Positions 52,231 to 64,000 of a DNA stretch of 64,000 bases are shown in pieces (position 1 is the first letter of the stretch; every line of letters starts with the position of its first letter). This DNA is from Sphingobacterium oryzagri (lineage in GTDB: Bacteria; Bacteroidota; Bacteroidia; Sphingobacteriales; Sphingobacteriaceae). Location of the stretch: contig NZ_CP117880.1 of NCBI RefSeq assembly GCF_028736175.1, forward strand, positions 806,001 through 870,000, in the 5' to 3' direction. The translations under genes and the position numbers were made by a program. Below the pieces are notes generated by a model. That model was not told the DNA's origin and ran no database searches. It saw only the letters and a program-made list of their open reading frames with translations.

Positions 52231-52354
52231 TAGTCGGAAGATGAAAGTTATACAATAACAAGAAATCAACCTGTCAATTCGGATCGTAAGATATAACAAA
52301 AAACGATTCCGGTTATTTATTAGTAAATAGCCTGGTATCGAACAATTCATTATT

Positions 52355-53884
<1,530 letters not shown>

Positions 53885-53902
53885 AGAGTGTCCTTATTGA
53901 CA

Positions 53903-53924
53903 CTCGTTGCGCCACATCATGATC
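53903..53924 (+). promoter_or_regulatory. 3' strand of the 16S processing stem
   Basis: CTCGTTGCGCCACATCATGA and the next two bases pair with 52212-52230 upstream of 16S. The stem brackets the mature 16S. Confidence 0.6.
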
Positions 53925-53934
53925 GTTAAGAAAA

Positions 53935-54114
53935 AGTATTTAGTAGATAGTATGTAGTATATAGATCATACTGGTTCGCCAGAAAGATTCTAAATACTAA
54001 TATCTAACTACTAATATCTAGTAGAGTATTTAGTAGATAGTATGTAGTATATAGATCAGACTGGTTCGCCAAAAAGATTCTAAGTACTAATATCTAACTA
54101 CTAATATCTAAGAA
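53935..54114 (+). repeat. Tandem 90-bp hairpin repeats in the 16S-tRNA spacer
   Basis: Two units, 53935-54024 and 54025-54114, differ at only a handful of bases. Each is a long imperfect AT-rich inverted repeat (arms built of TAGTAGATAGTATGTAG-like words) whose tip is CTGG-TTCG-CCAG, a UUCG tetraloop. Two related units lie elsewhere in this operon (54245-54335 and 57566-57637). Confidence 0.8.
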
Positions 54115-54165
54115 GAAAGTACCCACCCCTTAAGGGCTGTGGTTACCGAGAGATAAAGATAAGCT

Positions 54166-54239
54166 AGTCCCGTAGCTCAGTTGGTTAGAGCACTACACTG
54201 ATAATGTAGGGGTCAGCAGTTCAAATCTGCTCGGGACTA
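54166..54239 (+). tRNA. tRNA-Ile (GAT anticodon)
   Basis: Complete cloverleaf of 74 nt: acceptor AGTCCCG with CGGGACT, D-arm GCTC-AGTTGGTTA-GAGC, anticodon arm CTACA-CTGATAA-TGTAG (anticodon GAT), T-arm AGCAG-TTCAAAT-CTGCT, discriminator A. The CCA end is not encoded. Confidence 0.97.
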
Positions 54240-54244
54240 CGGAT

Positions 54245-54335
54245 AGTACTTAGTAAATAGTATGTCGTATATAGATTAGTCTGGTTCGCCAGCAGGATCT
54301 AGGTACTAAGATCTAAATACTAACTACTAAATAAG
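54245..54335 (+). repeat. Third spacer hairpin repeat between the two tRNAs
   Basis: Begins AGTACTTAGTAAATAGTATG, has the same tip CTGGTTCGCCAG and ends in the complementary AT-rich arm. More diverged from the tandem pair than these are from each other. Confidence 0.7.
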
Positions 54336-54336
54336 A

Positions 54337-54410
54337 GGGGAATTAGCTCAGCTGGCTAGAGCACCTGCCTTGCACGCAGGGGGTCAACGGTTCGAATCCG
54401 TTATTCTCCA
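54337..54410 (+). tRNA. tRNA-Ala (TGC anticodon)
   Basis: Complete cloverleaf of 74 nt: acceptor GGGGAAT with ATTCTCC (one G-T pair), anticodon arm CCTGC-CTTGCAC-GCAGG (anticodon TGC), T-arm AACGG-TTCGAAT-CCGTT, discriminator A. The usual Ile-Ala pair of rRNA spacers. Confidence 0.97.
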
Positions 54411-54416
54411 CATTTC

Positions 54417-54488
54417 AAAGTAAAAAGTTAGAATTTAAAAGTCAAAAGCTGTACAGTTTTTTTAATTTTTACTTTTTAATTTTTACTT
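54417..54488 (+). repeat. AT-rich imperfect palindrome before 23S
   Basis: AAGTAAAAAGTTAGAATTTA on the left and TTTAATTTTTACTTTTTAAT on the right form an imperfect long hairpin around the self-complementary centre CTGTACAG. The word TAATTTTTACTTTTTAATTT is shared with the repeats upstream of topB. Confidence 0.55.
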
Positions 54489-54494
54489 CGAAGA

Positions 54495-54540
54495 CGTTCT
54501 TTGACATATTGAAAGAAAGAAAACACAAGAGAAGACAACA
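54495..54540 (+). promoter_or_regulatory. boxA-like site and 5' strand of the 23S processing stem
   Basis: CGTTCTTTGACATATT (54495-54510) resembles the boxA-like site before 16S. TTGACATATTGAAAGAAAGA and the following bases to GAAGACAACA pair with 57521-57560 after 23S. Confidence 0.6.
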
Positions 54541-54626
54541 GCAGTCCGAGTGTTATTAGATAGCGATATTTGGTAATTATTAGGACAAAGGCAGCCATAT
54601 ACTTAGCAAAAGGAGTATATGAGCGA

Positions 54627-57507
<2,881 letters not shown>

Positions 57508-57520
57508 CGCCGGTAGATTG

Positions 57521-57560
57521 TTGTTGTCTTCCTTCTTTTTCTTTCTTTCAATGCATGTCA
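57521..57560 (+). promoter_or_regulatory. 3' strand of the 23S processing stem
   Basis: TTGTTGTCTTCCTTCTTTTT and on to CAATGCATGTCA is complementary to 54501-54540 before 23S with small interruptions. It forms the long precursor stem. Confidence 0.6.
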
Positions 57561-57565
57561 TATTT

Positions 57566-57637
57566 AGTATGGTAGTATGTAGTAATTAGTATTTAGATTA
57601 GTCTAAGTACTGTTATCTAAGTACTACGATCTAACTA
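57566..57637 (+). repeat. Fourth, shortened spacer hairpin repeat between 23S and 5S
   Basis: AGTATGGTAGTATGTAGTAA onward, with an inner hairpin AGTATTTAGA/TCTAAGTACT. It shares the AT-rich words of the other units but lacks the CTGG-TTCG-CCAG tip. Confidence 0.55.
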
Positions 57638-57644
57638 AAGATCT

Positions 57645-57756
57645 TCAGGTGCCTATATCGGCGGTGTCTACCTCTTCCCATTCCGAACAGAGAAGTCAAG
57701 CCCGCCAGAGCCGATGGTATTGCCGTAACAGGTGGGAGAGTAGGTCGGCGCCTAAT
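57645..57756 (+). rRNA. rrf: 5S ribosomal RNA
   Basis: About 112 nt with the terminal helix AGGTGCC/GGCGCCT, the loop TCCCATTCCGAACAGAGAAG, AAGCCCGCCAGAGCCGATGG and GGTGGGAGAGTAGGTCGGCG. All are standard 5S blocks. Confidence 0.95.
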
Positions 57757-57764
57757 TTAAAACG

Positions 57765-57802
57765 AAGCTCGTTATCGAAAGATGACGAGCTTTTGTTGTT
57801 TT
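57765..57802 (+). terminator. rRNA operon terminator
   Basis: 12-bp stem AAGCTCGTTATC (57765-57776) with GATGACGAGCTT (57781-57792), GAAA tetraloop, then TTGTTGTTTT. A strong intrinsic terminator 8 bp after 5S. The remaining 57803-58030 holds nothing I can name. Confidence 0.92.
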
Positions 57803-58030
57803 ATAGGCACATAGGTATGTATATAAGTAAGCAATGATATCGGCTAAGCCAAAGGCAAACTACAAAGGCAAACTACAAAGCCAAACTCATTACGCACTAC
57901 TCAATACCTTCCTTCCAATAATAAATGTGTTATCGACTATTTATAATAAGATTTTTACAAGTCGGTATCGGCAAATTCAGCTATCTTGGCTCCTATATAT
58001 AATTCATTTTTTTGTCAATTCAAGACAACC

Positions 58031-59089
58031 ATGAGCAAAAGAGTTGCGATCGTTTTAATCACATTAGTTCTTATTATTGGGGCGTTGGTAGGATACCGTA
58101 TAATGGTGAACAAAGAGAAATCTACTGAAGGAAAAAGTGGCGCAGGAACCTCCGAGTCAAAGGTATACGGCATGATTGTGCATGGTAAACCATTCTCTGA
58201 TTTTTTATCGCTTACCGGTGCTATAGAACCCAATGAGGTTGTTAGTCTACGGTCGGAAATATCAGGTATAGCTGAAGAATTAAATTTCTCGGAAGGGGGA
58301 CAAGTAGCTGATGGGCAGGTATTGGTTCGTATAAATGATGGCGAACTACGTGCACAATTAGCGCAGGCGAAGACACAAAATATACTTTCTGCTGAAAACG
58401 AACGACGCGCAAAACTGCTTTTAGAAAAAGAGGCAATAAGCCAAGAAGAATACGACGTTGCCAGTGCCGTATATCGCACTTCGCAATCGCAGATGCAACT
58501 GATCGATGCGCAGCTTCGTAAATCGGTCATCCGCGCACCGTTTTCGGGAACCATCGGTTTACGTAACATTTCAAAAGGCAGTTACATAACACCTACGACC
58601 GATATTGCGCAGCTCGTCAATCTTAGTAAGGTCAAACTACAATTTTCCGTTCCAGAGAAGTACGCTAATAAGGTTAAGATTGGTAGTTTGGTACGCTTCA
58701 CGGTACAAGAGATACGTGAGGAGTTCACAGCGCGCGTATACGCTATCGAACCCATTGTTGAAAGTGCTACGCGTACCTTAAGCGTGCGCGCTTTGGCTGA
58801 TAATGGTAGCAGCAAGCTTATACCGGGCACGTTTGCTAATGTTATTTTTCCGTTGGAAACGATAGAAAACGGCCTATTGGTACCCGCAGAGGCTTTGATT
58901 CCCATTCAAAATGGTAAAAAGATTTTTGTTAAGAAAAACGGTAAAGCTGCAGAAGTTTTGGTAGAAACAGGAGGACGAACGGATGCAGAGGTATTGATTC
59001 TGAAAGGTATCCAGGATGGTGATACGATACTTACCTCGGGTGTGATGTCGTTGCGCGATGGTAGTCCGGTCAGTGTCACCTTACGATAA
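58031..59089 (+). CDS. RND efflux periplasmic adaptor (membrane fusion protein)
   Basis: 352 residues from ATG 58031 (MSKRVAIVLITLVLIIGALV); upstream in-frame codons to 57986 are not signal-like. An N-terminal membrane anchor is followed by the lipoyl half ALTGAIEPNEVVSLRSEISG, a coiled-coil hairpin (LAQAKTQNILSAENERRAKL), the second lipoyl half RAPFSGTIGLRNISKGSYIT and a beta-barrel/membrane-proximal domain. It bridges the RND pump and TolC-like channel encoded next. First gene of the operon. Confidence 0.93.
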   Translation: MSKRVAIVLITLVLIIGALVGYRIMVNKEKSTEGKSGAGTSESKVYGMIVHGKPFSDFLSLTGAIEPNEVVSLRSEISGIAEELNFSEGGQVADGQVLVRINDGELRAQLAQAKTQNILSAENERRAKLLLEKEAISQEEYDVASAVYRTSQSQMQLIDAQLRKSVIRAPFSGTIGLRNISKGSYITPTTDIAQLVNLSKVKLQFSVPEKYANKVKIGSLVRFTVQEIREEFTARVYAIEPIVESATRTLSVRALADNGSSKLIPGTFANVIFPLETIENGLLVPAEALIPIQNGKKIFVKKNGKAAEVLVETGGRTDAEVLILKGIQDGDTILTSGVMSLRDGSPVSVTLR

Positions 59090-59101
59090 TAAGCGATTAC
59101 G

Positions 59102-62100
59102 ATGAGTTTATCTACACTAAGCATTAAACGCCCCGTTCTCGCTATTGTGATGAACCTGTTGTTGATATTATTTGGGATTATCGGTTACACTTTTCTGGGT
59201 GTGCGCGAATATCCTTCTATTGATCCGGCACAAATTTCTGTTCGCACGAGTTACTCGGGGGCAAATGCCGATATTATCGAATCACAAATAACCGAGCCTT
59301 TAGAAAAATCTATAAACGCCATAGACGGGATTCGAAATATCTCTTCGTCCAGCAATCAGGGAAGCAGTAATATCACAATTGAGTTTAATCTCGGGAAAAA
59401 TCTCGAAGAGGCCGCAAACGACGTACGCGATAAGGTGTCGCAAGCGTTGCGCAATCTACCTCAAGATATCGACGCAGCACCGGTTGTTTCCAAGGCCGAT
59501 GCCGATTCCGAACCGATCATTACCATGACGGTACAAAGTACGACCAAAAATGTACTGGAGCTATCCGATTATTCTGAAAACGTGATTGCCCAACGTCTAC
59601 AGACTATTCCTGGCGTGAGTTCCGTACAAATATGGGGGCAACGTAAGTTTGCCATGCGCTTATGGATTGATCCTAACCGACTGGCGTCTTACGGCTTAAC
59701 GGTGTTGGATGTCAGAACCGCATTAAATAACCAGAATGTAGAGCTTCCCTCAGGAAAACTGACGGGTTCCAATACCGAACTAGCCGTAAAGACGATCGGG
59801 AATCTCGCAACAGAAGAAGAGTTTAACAACATCATCATCAAATCGGATAATAACCGGATTATCCGTATGGGCGACGTTGGTTCGGCGGCACTGGAAGCTG
59901 AAAATTTTGAAACTAAAATGTCCGATTCAGGCTACCCGATGGTGAGTTTGGCGGTTATTCCACAACCTGGAACTAATTATTTGGATATTGCTGAACAGTT
60001 TTACGCGGAGTACGATAAGATCAAAAGTGATATCCCGCCAGGCTATGAACTCAATATAGCAATCGATAATACGCAGTTTGTAAAAAAGGCAGTTTTTGAA
60101 GTTGTGGAAACGTTGTTGATCGCCATCGTGTTGGTCGTTATCATTATTTACATCTTTTTTAGAAACTGGGCGATCGCGTTCCGGCCACTGATCGACATTC
60201 CCGTTTCCTTAATCGCTACCTTTTTTATCATGTACCTTTGCGGGTTTTCCATCAACGTATTAACCTTGTTGGCTATCGTACTTGCCACGGGTTTAGTGGT
60301 GGATGACGGTATTGTCGTTACGGAAAATATATTCAAGAAAGTAGAAGAAGGCATGTCGCCTATCGAGGCGGCTATCAAAGGTTCAAACGAAATCTTCTTT
60401 GCCGTGATTTCGATTTCGATAACGCTGGCGGCTGTTTTTTTACCTGTTATCTTTTTAGAAGGTTTTGTTGGACGCTTATTCAGAGAATTTGGTGTTGTTA
60501 TTGGCGCGGCCGTACTCATATCAGCCTTTGTCTCGCTGTCGCTTACCCCGATGCTTAACGCCTATCTGATGAAGGGCGGCGAACAGCAGCGTTCTAAATT
60601 TTACGACAAAACGGAACATTACTTTGAGTTAATGAACAAAGAATACGAGGGTTCGTTGAGGGGCTTTCTACGCATGAAATGGCTGAGTTTTGTCGTTATC
60701 GCCGGCTGTTTCGTTTTAATCTATTTCTTTTATTCCGTACTGCCAAAGGAAACGGCACCGTATGATGATCGCAGTTACGTTAGTCTGCGTGCTACCGCAC
60801 CAGAGGGCGTCTCTTACGATTATATGGATCGATTTATGACCGAGCTGACCATGCTGATCAATGATTCCGTTCCGGAAAAGAAAGTCAGTTTGGTGATCAC
60901 TTCTCCAGGATTTGGCTCGGCATCGACCAATAGCGGTATGGTACGCTTAGGCTTGGTTCAGCCCGATGAGCGGCAACGTTCGCAGGAAGCGATCAGCAAT
61001 GATCTTTCGCGGCTGACACGTCAATATTCTGAAGCACGCGTGGCTGTTTCGCAGCAGCCCACTATCTCGGTCAACAGGCGTGGCGGTTTGCCCATTCAAT
61101 ATATTATTCAGGCACCAAACTTTCAAAAGCTGGAAGAAAAGATTCCGGAATTTATGGAAGAGTTGTCCAAGAATAATACCTTTTCGATGGTAGACGTCAA
61201 TTTGAAATTCAACAAACCGGAGATTTACGTCACGATTGATCGTGCAAAGGCGCAATCGATGGGTGTATCGGTACTGGACGTAGCACAAACCTTACAGATG
61301 TCATTGGCGGGGCAACGTTTTGGTTATTTCATGATGAATGGGAAACAATATCAGGTGATGGGACAGTTTGATCGGAAAGATCGGGCAACACCGATGGATT
61401 TGGCTTCCATATTTGTAAAAAGCCGAAATGGGCAGCTTATTCAATTAGATAATATTGTGACCATGGAAGAGCGTAGCAGTCCGCCGCAGTTGTACCACAA
61501 CAACCGCTACATGTCGGCCACGGTATCGGCCGGCTTAGCGCCGGGAAAAAGTATGGGCGATGGTATTGAGGCGATGAATGCCGTGAAGGAAAAAGTATTG
61601 GATGCTACCTTTACCACAGATCTTGGCGGTGAAGCACGCGATTTTGTAGAAAGCGGCTCCAATACCATGTTTGCTTTTGGTCTTGCCGTTTTGCTGATCT
61701 TTCTTATTCTTGCTGCGCAGTTTGAGAGTTTTATGGATCCGGTTATCATTCTCCTTACCGTACCTATGGCTGTTGGCGGTGCCATGTTTTCGTTATGGCT
61801 TTTTGGTCAGTCATGGAATATTTTCAGCCAGATCGGCACGATCATGCTTATCGGCTTAGTAACCAAAAATGGTATCCTGATTGTCGAATTTGCCAACCAA
61901 CTACGCGATCAAGGCTATGAAAAATACCAAGCCGTGGTCATGGCATCAGAGGCACGTTTACGACCGATTTTGATGACTTCCCTGGCCATTGCTTTAGGAG
62001 CACTTCCTATCGCGCTATCGCTAGGCGCTGCATCAACCAGCCGAATTGGCATGGGCGTAGTGATTGTTGGCGGTACCATGTTTTCCCTGATCTTGACATT

Positions 62101-62179
62101 ATATGTTATTCCTGCATTTTATCTGATGATGTCTCGTCCGCGTACAAAAAGACCTGAATTTGAAAATATCGATGCGTAG
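59102..62179 (+). CDS. RND-family efflux pump (AcrB/HAE1 type)
   Basis: 1025-residue proton-driven inner-membrane exporter. N-terminal helix and porter motif (LSIKRPVLAIVMNLLLILFG, REYPSIDPAQISVRTSYSGA), helix 4 with LATGLVVDDGIVVTENIFKK (the two conserved Asp of proton relay), and the second half LVTKNGILIVEFANQLRDQG are diagnostic for HAE1. Twelve membrane helices and two large periplasmic loops are evident. It starts 12 bp after the adaptor gene. Substrates unknown; no TetR regulator adjoins. Confidence 0.95.
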   Translation: MSLSTLSIKRPVLAIVMNLLLILFGIIGYTFLGVREYPSIDPAQISVRTSYSGANADIIESQITEPLEKSINAIDGIRNISSSSNQGSSNITIEFNLGKNLEEAANDVRDKVSQALRNLPQDIDAAPVVSKADADSEPIITMTVQSTTKNVLELSDYSENVIAQRLQTIPGVSSVQIWGQRKFAMRLWIDPNRLASYGLTVLDVRTALNNQNVELPSGKLTGSNTELAVKTIGNLATEEEFNNIIIKSDNNRIIRMGDVGSAALEAENFETKMSDSGYPMVSLAVIPQPGTNYLDIAEQFYAEYDKIKSDIPPGYELNIAIDNTQFVKKAVFEVVETLLIAIVLVVIIIYIFFRNWAIAFRPLIDIPVSLIATFFIMYLCGFSINVLTLLAIVLATGLVVDDGIVVTENIFKKVEEGMSPIEAAIKGSNEIFFAVISISITLAAVFLPVIFLEGFVGRLFREFGVVIGAAVLISAFVSLSLTPMLNAYLMKGGEQQRSKFYDKTEHYFELMNKEYEGSLRGFLRMKWLSFVVIAGCFVLIYFFYSVLPKETAPYDDRSYVSLRATAPEGVSYDYMDRFMTELTMLINDSVPEKKVSLVITSPGFGSASTNSGMVRLGLVQPDERQRSQEAISNDLSRLTRQYSEARVAVSQQPTISVNRRGGLPIQYIIQAPNFQKLEEKIPEFMEELSKNNTFSMVDVNLKFNKPEIYVTIDRAKAQSMGVSVLDVAQTLQMSLAGQRFGYFMMNGKQYQVMGQFDRKDRATPMDLASIFVKSRNGQLIQLDNIVTMEERSSPPQLYHNNRYMSATVSAGLAPGKSMGDGIEAMNAVKEKVLDATFTTDLGGEARDFVESGSNTMFAFGLAVLLIFLILAAQFESFMDPVIILLTVPMAVGGAMFSLWLFGQSWNIFSQIGTIMLIGLVTKNGILIVEFANQLRDQGYEKYQAVVMASEARLRPILMTSLAIALGALPIALSLGAASTSRIGMGVVIVGGTMFSLILTLYVIPAFYLMMSRPRTKRPEFENIDA

Positions 62180-62180
62180 T

Positions 62181-63488
62181 ATGCTAAGAAAAATATGGAT
62201 AATCTGCTCCTTAGTTTGCTGCATGTCGCAGTGGAGTAGTGGCCAAGAATTATTGACCGTTAAGACTGCCGTAGAAGTAGCTTTGGAAAATAATTACGAT
62301 ATCCGTTTGACAAAAACGGTACAAAAAATAGCGAGAGAAAACAATACTTACGGCGCTGCCGGCATGCTACCGACCGTGACTGGCGATTTGTCTAACAACA
62401 ATAGTGTACAAAACTCCAATCAACTCCAGAATAACGGCGTCGAACGTTCGCTAGACAACGCAAAAAATAATAATTTGACCTACGGAGTAAGTTTAGGATG
62501 GACCATCTTCGATGGTTTGGGCATGTTTGCGCGCCTGGAAAAGTTACAAGAGTTAGAAAAGCAGGGAGACCTGCAAATGAAACGAACCGTATTGACTACG
62601 GTAGGAGATGTAATCACCTTATATTACACCATCGTTGAGCAACAAAATATGTTGTCTGCCCTAGATTCCAGTATCCATATTTCCAATGAACGCCTCCGCA
62701 CGGCACAAAACAGGTTTTCCATCGGGAAGGCAGCGAAGCTAGAAGTGCTCAACGTGCAGGTAAATTTGAACGAAGACGTGTCGCTTCGACTCCGACAGGC
62801 TGAAAGGGTTAAAAACTTAAAAACGTCCTTAAACAGTTTATTGGCTCGCGAGCTTGATATCGATTTTATGGTTGATACCGTTGTTAACATTGACGACGCC
62901 TTGGTTTACAGCGATTTGCTCGATCGCGCGAACCAGTTTAATCCAGATCTACAGCTTATTGTGCTGAACAAGCGGTTGGCAGAATTGGATTTAAAAACCG
63001 TGAAGGCCGGCAGATATCCAATAGTTCGCGTCAATACCGGATACAATTTTTCCCGCTCGGAATCTAGTTTGGGATTTGTGGCTAGTGCCAACTCGCGCGG
63101 TCTAAATTACGGTTTGACGGCCTCCGTGAATATCTTCGATGGATTTAACCAGCGGCGTAACGAACGCGTGGCAAAGATCCAGGTCGACAATGCGGCGTTG
63201 CAGATCGAACAGCAACGCTTGATGGTGCACACAAACCTGAAAACAGCTTATGAAACCTATCTCACCAATCTGGAATTGGTTAAGCTGGAAGAAAAAAACG
63301 AAGATATCGCGCGTCAAAATCTAAACATCACATTAGCAAAGTATACCATCGGTTCGATCAGTTCCGTAGAATTTAGGGATGCGCAAGAAAACTTCGTCAA
63401 TGCCCTCTCACGATTTAATACGGCACAACTGCAGGCCAAATTGTCCGAAGTTCAATTGAAAGAGCTGATCGGACAGATTGATTTTTAA
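62181..63488 (+). CDS. TolC-like outer-membrane efflux channel
   Basis: About 435 residues from ATG 62181 (MLRKIWIICSLVCCMSQWSS), one base after the pump stop; an overlapping ATG at 62172 is equally possible. Two OEP repeats are seen: TVKTAVEVALENNYDIRLTK, then YGVSLGWTIFDGLG with helices, and again YPIVRVNTGYNFSRS, YGLTASVNIFDGFNQRRN. This two-fold pattern defines the TolC family. It completes a three-gene tripartite pump operon. Confidence 0.93.
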   Translation: MLRKIWIICSLVCCMSQWSSGQELLTVKTAVEVALENNYDIRLTKTVQKIARENNTYGAAGMLPTVTGDLSNNNSVQNSNQLQNNGVERSLDNAKNNNLTYGVSLGWTIFDGLGMFARLEKLQELEKQGDLQMKRTVLTTVGDVITLYYTIVEQQNMLSALDSSIHISNERLRTAQNRFSIGKAAKLEVLNVQVNLNEDVSLRLRQAERVKNLKTSLNSLLARELDIDFMVDTVVNIDDALVYSDLLDRANQFNPDLQLIVLNKRLAELDLKTVKAGRYPIVRVNTGYNFSRSESSLGFVASANSRGLNYGLTASVNIFDGFNQRRNERVAKIQVDNAALQIEQQRLMVHTNLKTAYETYLTNLELVKLEEKNEDIARQNLNITLAKYTIGSISSVEFRDAQENFVNALSRFNTAQLQAKLSEVQLKELIGQIDF

Positions 63489-63555
63489 TGAAAATTACCA
63501 TTTTATTCAACTATTTACCTTTTATCTGTATCATTTCTGTTTCTTAAAAATAGAA

Positions 63556-63565
63556 CAAACGTTTG
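63556..63565. promoter_or_regulatory. LacI-type operator-like palindrome
   Basis: CAAACGTTTG is a perfect palindrome with the central CG typical of LacI-family operators. It lies 205 bp upstream of the oxidoreductase gene and 68 bp after the TolC gene. The 63489-63770 gap also has a hairpin AAGGGG (63718-63723) with CCCCTT (63736-63741) 30 bp before the next start. Confidence 0.3.
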
Positions 63566-63770
63566 CTTTCGATTTTCATTTTTTTTTACATCTGATTACT
63601 ACTATACTTGTATCAAAGGCGAAAACGTCTTTGAAAATAACCATTTAAACCCTATTCATTAGCATAAATAGGTTATTACGACTAGACTGTTTAGTTTGTT
63701 TTAAAATAGGTGATTTTAAGGGGGATACAAGTTGTCCCCTTTAATGTAAAAGTGAAAATTTATCTTACTT

Positions 63771-64000
63771 ATGGACTCAAATCGTAGAGATTTTTTAAAG
63801 AAAGCATCCTTAATGTCAAGTTTGGCAATTACCTTGCCGGCGATTAACAACGATGCGTTCGCTGCAGCGACTAATTTTAATATGAGCGGTTACGCTGCTC
63901 CAAAGATCGATAAGGTGCGTGTAGCTGTGATTGGTTTAGGGATGCGTGGTCCTGGAGCTGTAGATCGTTTGTCGTATATAGCAGGGGCAGAAATTGTCGC
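63771..64000 (+). CDS. Gfo/Idh/MocA oxidoreductase with Tat signal (GH109-like), N-terminal part
   Basis: 76 codons are visible and the gene runs out of the window. The start MDSNRRDFLKKASLMSSLAI has the twin-arginine motif RRDFLKK and a hydrophobic core, then AINNDAFAA as cleavage region. The mature part begins KIDKVRVAVIGLGMRGPGAV, the NAD-binding GxGxxG of the Gfo/Idh/MocA family in the form seen in GH109 glycosidases. A folded NAD-bound periplasmic enzyme acting on sugars is expected; the exact reaction is not decidable here. Confidence 0.85.
   Translation, partial: MDSNRRDFLKKASLMSSLAITLPAINNDAFAAATNFNMSGYAAPKIDKVRVAVIGLGMRGPGAVDRLSYIAGAEIV

Overview
The window is chromosomal DNA from a Bacteroidota, most likely Sphingobacteriaceae (Sphingobacterium or a close relative). 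The evidence is the 16S rRNA sequence, two SusC/SusD pairs, a type-B succinate dehydrogenase order (sdhC-sdhA), a fused hemC-hemD gene, a lysine 6-transaminase, and repeated use of the Bacteroidota promoter form TTTG-N19/21-TAnnTTTG with few Shine-Dalgarno sites. It is mostly core genome. The mobile DNA is two almost identical IS1182-family elements in opposite orientation.

Layout. 1-3.3 kb: 5' part of sdhA, sdhC, an outer-membrane barrel protein, then a tight csbD-like/csaA/tadA operon. 3.4-11.3 kb: superoxide dismutase, msrA, recA, nth, a small acidic protein, an S8 protease, an oligopeptidase B-like S9 peptidase and a small membrane protein. 11.5-16.6 kb: a susC-susD-lipoprotein locus on the minus strand. 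17.1-20.9 kb: an arginine operon (GNAT, argG, GNAT, argC) preceded by a 44-codon open frame ending in an Arg-rich run that overlaps a hairpin; it looks like an attenuation leader. 20.9-22.7 kb: IS copy 1. 22.7-29.1 kb: a His-rich lipoprotein and the haem genes hemA, hemCD, hemB and hemL, separated by intrinsic terminators. 29.4-32.6 kb: a membrane protein, then a compact minus-strand operon rbfA-aat-class V aminotransferase-DUF2027. Just upstream of rbfA is a consensus promoter and terminator pair that would give an RNA of about 180 nt. 33.3-41.1 kb: argH, galM, dgt, topB and two less known genes. 41.2-46.8 kb: a second sus locus (F5/8C-like lipoprotein, susC, susD) with three tandem 11-bp repeats at its promoter. 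46.9-48.7 kb: IS copy 2, inverted. 48.7-51.6 kb: lat and an ALDH7-type dehydrogenase, a two-step lysine degradation route. 51.9-57.8 kb: a complete rRNA operon (16S-tRNAIle-tRNAAla-23S-5S) with tandem promoters, boxA-like sites, processing stems, a strong terminator and a family of AT-rich hairpin repeats in its spacers. 58.0-63.5 kb: an RND efflux operon (adaptor, pump, TolC-like channel). 63.8 kb to the end: the start of a Tat-exported Gfo/Idh/MocA (GH109-like) oxidoreductase.

How the parts relate. argG, argC and argH supply the last steps and one middle step of arginine synthesis; argB, argD, argE and argF are not in the window. hemA to hemL cover glutamyl-tRNA to uroporphyrinogen III. The two IS copies bracket about 24 kb as inverted repeats, so this block could invert by recombination. 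Both copies lie between convergent genes and carry their own terminators.

The most interesting non-coding signals are the putative arginine leader peptide, the rbfA-upstream RNA, the 11-bp repeats before the second sus operon, and the rRNA-spacer hairpin repeats. All were found by reading the sequence; none was tested by folding software or database search.
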